Both the position numbers and the translations under genes were made by a program. The notes under the pieces are model-generated. The model was not told where the DNA came from. It was given only the letters and a program-made list of their open reading frames with translations, and searched no databases. A DNA stretch of 64,000 nt from Karalla daura (Eukaryota; Chordata; Actinopteri; Chaetodontiformes; Leiognathidae): positions 25,077,070 through 25,141,069 of the forward strand of contig CM055189.1 in assembly GCA_029224185.1 (NCBI GenBank). The letters are read 5' to 3'. This document shows, in pieces, positions 59,041 to 64,000 of this stretch. How positions within the stretch are numbered: the first letter of the stretch is position 1; each line of letters starts with the position of its first letter.

Positions 59041-62000
59041 ATCCGACACATCACCGCGTTTAATGTGGTTTTATGAGGTTACTGCAGTTTTTCTTGTTCT
59101 GTTTTGTTTGTACAGCCTGACACGTTGTTTACACGATGTACAGTAACGTTGTTTGAACTTGTGATTACGCCTCGTCCCTGTTCTGTAGATTACATTCAGT
59201 TTGCACTACCTGTAGTTCGTGGGCCAAAGGTAAAATCTCGTAACATTTTTTGAAAAGGTGCTCCTATGCTGCCAGTGCAGACCTGGTTTGGAAAGCCCAG
59301 TCGAGTTTTCACATGTAGAAGACAATCAAAGCAAAGCACCAACATAGATTAATCATGCCTATTTCATTTTTGGTTCACCATTTGTTTATTTATGCGAAGA
59401 CAGGAATAAATGTTGCATTTCTCCGATTATGTTTTGTTTGGAGAAAACACAGCGGTTTCTAGTTGCTACAGAATCAACATCATGACTGAAGAAGTGGTGT
59501 CCGGCATCAAAATCTTCAAGACATACACTGTGTGTGTGCGCTGGAGAAGCCATTTAAGTTCTTGCTGCTGAAGTCGCAGGGTAAAGCTATCATTAATAGC
59601 TATGACAAAGAACAGACTGCCTCTGTGGCTGTTTCTTTAGGGGGTCGGGTTAAATTTTCCTGGACTAACTGGGACCTACATCATATTTATAGTGCACCTA
59701 TGCTCAGTGTTGAAGTAAAATTTGTACTCTGAAGCTTCAGATTCGTTGGCTATGAACTGAGGCATTAAATAGGCATTTGTTGCTACAGCATGTAGTCACA
59801 CATGGGAAGATGGCTTAATTCCTGTGTGCTCACTTTAGTTCAAAGCTATAAATTCTTGGCGCACGTTAATGTAAACGTAAGTTTTCATGCAGACCTGTTA
59901 CGTATGACGTTCTGCGTTGCAACTTGGAGCTTTCAGGTCAGGTTAATCCGCAAAATGCCAAGTAAAAGTCAATTTAACACCGTTTGGCTTAGCTTTGATA
60001 AGGTTATGTTAATGGATTGAGAAGAAACTGGACCCAGGGCATTCTAAATGTCATCAGTCAGTAAGCTAAAGAAAGCATAGTTGGGTTGAACAGCAACATG
60101 TTGACATATTCTCCCTGATGCTTCTGCTCTCTGAAGGGTTTGTATCTTGATGTGTCAGGGACATTAGAACAATCTGTATTCAGAGCAAAAGGAAGGTCAT
60201 GAGAAAGTGATGGAGTTCTTCTTTGGTAAAATTTATATGAACCCTGGTGTTTGCGCAGAGTGCTGAGGTTTATGATACGGACGTCATTTGAGAGGGTGAG
60301 ACAGATGAAGATGGATGAAGCAGCTCCAGGCCTCGGGGCTACTTCGTTAAAAATGGTGTAATTTTCCGAGGGTGACACTAGGGAGGAGAATGAGGTGTTG
60401 GAAAGATGGAGAATTGAAATGTCTGACCAGTTTGAATCATATTGTACATGCACTGTGTGGATATTCAGACTTTATATTTTACTCACAGTCATGGCAATAT
60501 GATATAAGATGTAAACTAAATCACTGCACTTAAAGGTTCTTGAAATACCTTTATTAATGACTGTAATTGAATCATATTTATCATCTACTAATGATGGGTT
60601 TTTAATAATAATAGCATGAAAGTTTCTGTAATGCATTCAGGTTTCTCTTGACTTAAATTACCTGTCACATGGTAATTATTTGATGGACTATTACATCTCA
60701 GGCTGTGATTGAACACAGAATGAAAACGAAGGCTCTTTGGAAGAGAAAGTGCTGAACGTGCATATTTTTTTTCTTGCATTATTAAATGAAGAGTGGAAGA
60801 AACATTTATTAACAAAAGACACACAAGTAAAAAGATTAACTTGAGAAGTGCAAGGAGAGCTATTTATCCTTGCTTGAATAGCGCCTGCCTTAATACGTTT
60901 CATGGTGGACTGGACTGTGGTATTACTTGACTTCATGGAGCTCTGGGCCTGGAAATTGACTACAGTCTACAGTCATTTAGAGGTCTTATGGCAATTTCGC
61001 TGCAGGTTATGGAAGAGAGGAGTTCAGCGAATGGATAAACACCTGTGACATTTCCTTTCAGTGCTATGTTCAAGGTAACAGTTTGCACAAAACCCTCTCC
61101 CCGCACTTCTCTGGCTATATTGTTCCTGCCCCCTGTGGGAAGACATCTCCCTGCAGCCCATGTCATTCTATTATTTTAGTCCTTAATTCACATCTGTCAC
61201 ACCCTCCTTGACTCAACTGATCGTCAAATGATGTGAGAGTGAGATTTCCTTGCCATGGATGCTGAATGCCAAATACACCATTGATCACAGCTTGTGAAAA
61301 GTAACAAAAGCCCATTGTAGCTTTCCATGTTTCTTTAAAAAAAAAAACCCCAACCTGTCAATGACCTCTTTCAAATGCGTTACTTGTCAAGGTCACAGAG
61401 GAAATAAAAGATGTTGAAAACTTTTACAGCCTTTTAAAGCCGCCCGCCCTTGAGGACTGCGTTCGGTGCCAGGTTTTATAAAAAGTAGCCTGGTTTTGGT
61501 CTAATTATAAACTTTCTCAGACCAGTAATTTTGTATGCCACTGAAAATACACTTCTTTTGGAAAAGAAAAAAAAAATCTTTAGGTCTTGAAATGAAATGG
61601 CAGGATTGTGGCTGGGGTGTGTTTTTCCGAGTTCAGAGTGATGACCTGCATATACGTATTTCTCCCCCCTCTGCCTCTTGCCGGGCTTTGTGCTCGGACC
61701 GGTTAGTGTGTGCTCTCTGTGGCTCTGCTCCATTTGCTTACGCAGTCTTGTTCTTGCTTCAGAGCAGCCCAAACCCCTGCTTCATTCCTCCGTCTGTCAC
61801 TCCCCCCATCCTGCTGTCTTCTCACTCTCCGCTCACCGTCTGCACAGTCCTTTCAACCCCATCTTCACAGACCTTGAGATTTGCCTTCCATCACTTGTGA
61901 ATGTTAAAAGAGACTAATTTATTAGCCAACCCTGGTCCCTCTGCAGCAGGGCCGAGGCAGGCGTGCAGGCTGCAAGAATGACTCATCCAGGCTTGTAGTT

Positions 62001-63371
62001 TTGCACAATCTCACCGGGTGGCAGTATACACGCACACTCTGCACATCAGGCCCGAGCCACCCAGGGCCCAGCACGCCACTCTCCACTCTCCCCACTCCCC
62101 CCAACGAACAGTAATTGAACGCGATTGGTTATTTTTGAGTCGAGCACATTCGTATGACCAGATGAATCAGATATCAGATGAACTCAGAGGACATTTTGTG
62201 TGACTTGCCTTTTGCCGTCAGAGTTTGGTTTTTATTTATCACCATCGGCAGGAGGTGGATCCAAACCAGGAGGATCCATGTGAAATGTTGTTAATTCATT
62301 TAGGTAGCTGTAGAAGAGCGCTTGCTCGAGAATTATAATTGTTAAAGTATTGGAAGAGTCACTTGCCGCCGCTGAAGTATTGACAGTAAACTGCAACAGG
62401 GTGAGTGTAGCTGCATGAAGGCAAATAAATTGGCTCATTTACACACTCCATGGGTGGCATATTCTCTCTGCGGTGTTACTCCCATGCTCTTAATAAACTA
62501 ATTGCACACGTTTCTGTCTTTAATTAAATTCCGCTGAAGGTTTTGTAGCACTTGAACATAACATGAAAGCCGTTTCCCATCAAATACTTCACCTCCAATA
62601 TCTCATGACTCTGATAGTGTCCTCATTTATTTTCCACATTTCTTACTGTGGCTGTGCAGCATCAAGTGAAATGAGGGGAGGGGCTAAATAATTCACCGTC
62701 CTGTGTATTTTTAAACTCATCCTTACATTTATAATGCAGAGAAATTTGAATCATATGACACTGACACGCTGTTAATCTTTTAGCGACTGCACATCTCCGC
62801 AGGCTTTTATCTGGGAATCACTGCCAGTTAGCAAATACACGGGATGCACTCACACACACACAAACGCATTCAAACACAGCCATGCATCTGTACAAAGTGA
62901 GATTTGTAAGCCTGTGTTCACTCCTCTCTGAGGCTCCACAAGAGCACAGATGGCACCTTGTTTTCCTTGCCTCTTTCAAACACCGTAGCTCGGTTTGACA
63001 TCACCTGCTAGGACCTGGCAGGGGGCCGCCAGCCGCTTTGAGTCCAGTCCCTAAATGACCAAAAGAAAGCTTATTTTTTTATCACCATTCATCCCAAATA
63101 AACCCCAGGATCTAGAGACCGTATCTCTAATGATATCCAAGTCTGATTATTATGCAGTGTACTGTACACAGTGCACAGTAGAGTGAGACACGGCAGAATG
63201 AGACGGGACATGAATCACCAGCTGGATCTGAACCAGGTTTGAACCCACAGTCTCACCAGCATATGGTAATCATGCAATAATGAACTGTTGTCTGCTGTGC
63301 TCTCTGCAAGGTATTCTCCCCAACATATTGCAATGGGTCTGTTCATACCGTGGTGGCACAGGCAGTCTCCT

Positions 63372-63374
<3 letters not shown>

Positions 63375-63425
<51 letters not shown>
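63375..63425. repeat. (AC)n microsatellite
   Basis: About 25 uninterrupted AC units. Confidence 0.95.
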
Positions 63426-63426
<1 letters not shown>

Positions 63427-64000
63427 CTTCCCTACAGCTGCAGTCACTCTCTGGGCAGTACATGGTTTTTTAACGAATCACATTCAATCACAAGCACAAA
63501 TATGCAGAGATCCGAACCCATATGCATTTACACTCTTGTAAAATGTCTGCATTAGCAACATTTAAACATTCAGCTCTTTTGAAGAAGGAATTTTGTTACA
63601 GGTCTGCAAAATGTATTCATAATGTGTGTATTTTACACACAGCTGTCCTAAAGTCTTATGGAAATTTCAGTTCATGCAGACCATTATACTTAAGTTCAAC
63701 TTTATCTTTAACTCAAGTTCATAACAACGATGCAAGCATCAGAGAGGGCAATGGATTTGCAATGAGGATGTTTCTTCTTATTCTTCCTCTGTCATTTTTT
63801 TAAGGCAAAAAAATGTGTCCTGCAGCGCAGTGACGGTCCCAACACATGGGACATCAAAATGTGTGGCTGGGTCAGGAATAGTGTGCTATGTTTATTGGTA
63901 GGGTTTGATAATTACCATGGTGACAAAGTCACCAAAAAAGACTGTGACCCAGTCCTCTCTGGAGCCTTGCAGTGTTGCCATACTTTCGCGCAGAGATGTG

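Larger units (their letters stand above)
54857..64000. other. Gene-free right flank
   Basis: The first about 100 bp are the frg1 promoter. Beyond that no exon of a known family is recognised on either strand; ORFs are short and frame-random apart from the RTE relic. Contents recognised: an RTE-like relic (57860-58250), another dispersed repeat (58895-59040), a CA run (63375-63425) and a C-rich stretch with CA repeats near 55405-55450. The remainder is AT-rich single-copy-looking DNA that could be intergenic or the intron of a gene beyond the right edge. Confidence 0.5.

Noticed and set aside
63225..63300. tRNA-like phrase (GGTTTGAACCCACAGTCTCACCAGC)
   Set aside because: It resembles a T-loop or B-box by chance, but no acceptor stem or anticodon arm could be built around it.

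Overview
This is a vertebrate nuclear window, almost certainly from a teleost fish. The genes have many short exons with GT/AG introns. CA/GT microsatellites are abundant. There are relics of L2-like and RTE-like LINEs and of several dispersed repeats of a kind common in fish. Caspase-3 resembles the zebrafish caspase-3a sequence as I remember it. No bacterial, plasmid, phage or CRISPR content was seen. Assignments come from recognising translated exons; no database search was run.

Layout, left to right. 1-6.6 kb: a 35-bp minisatellite, an L2-like LINE relic and otherwise non-coding sequence. 6.7-7.0 kb (-): first coding exon of a storkhead-box gene, probably stox2; the rest lies beyond the left edge. 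9.75-13.3 kb (-): complete caspase-3 gene, 6 coding exons, 280 aa. 16.3-22.9 kb (-): oxysterol-binding protein gene (OSBP/OSBP2 type), 15 coding exons, about 757 aa, plus a likely 5' UTR exon. 24.2-26.6 kb (-): SART1 as a single uninterrupted 785-codon ORF. 29.5-42.4 kb (+): complete pcm1 in about 37 coding exons, about 2,150 aa. 44.0-47.6 kb (-): acid ceramidase asah1, 14 coding exons, 392 aa. 48.9-54.9 kb (-): frg1, 9 coding exons, 255 aa. 55-64 kb: no gene recognised, only repeats and AT-rich non-coding DNA.

Exon boundaries were placed by matching translated segments to remembered vertebrate proteins, with GT/AG borders and phase continuity. For casp3, osbp, pcm1, asah1 and frg1 the summed exon lengths are multiples of three. 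One asah1 exon border is uncertain by one base.

The genes do not form a pathway: apoptosis (casp3), ER-Golgi sterol/PI4P exchange (osbp), splicing (sart1, frg1), centriolar satellites (pcm1) and lysosomal ceramide hydrolysis (asah1). Their grouping looks like old linkage: relatives of stox2, casp3 and frg1 lie on human 4q35, and pcm1 and asah1 are neighbours on human 8p22. The points most worth a second look are the intronless sart1, a CTCF-like motif pair flanking the sart1/pcm1 divergent interval, a uORF ending one base before the osbp start codon, a near-perfect hairpin between casp3 and osbp, and two possible alternative-splicing features in pcm1. I found no convincing undescribed biological system.
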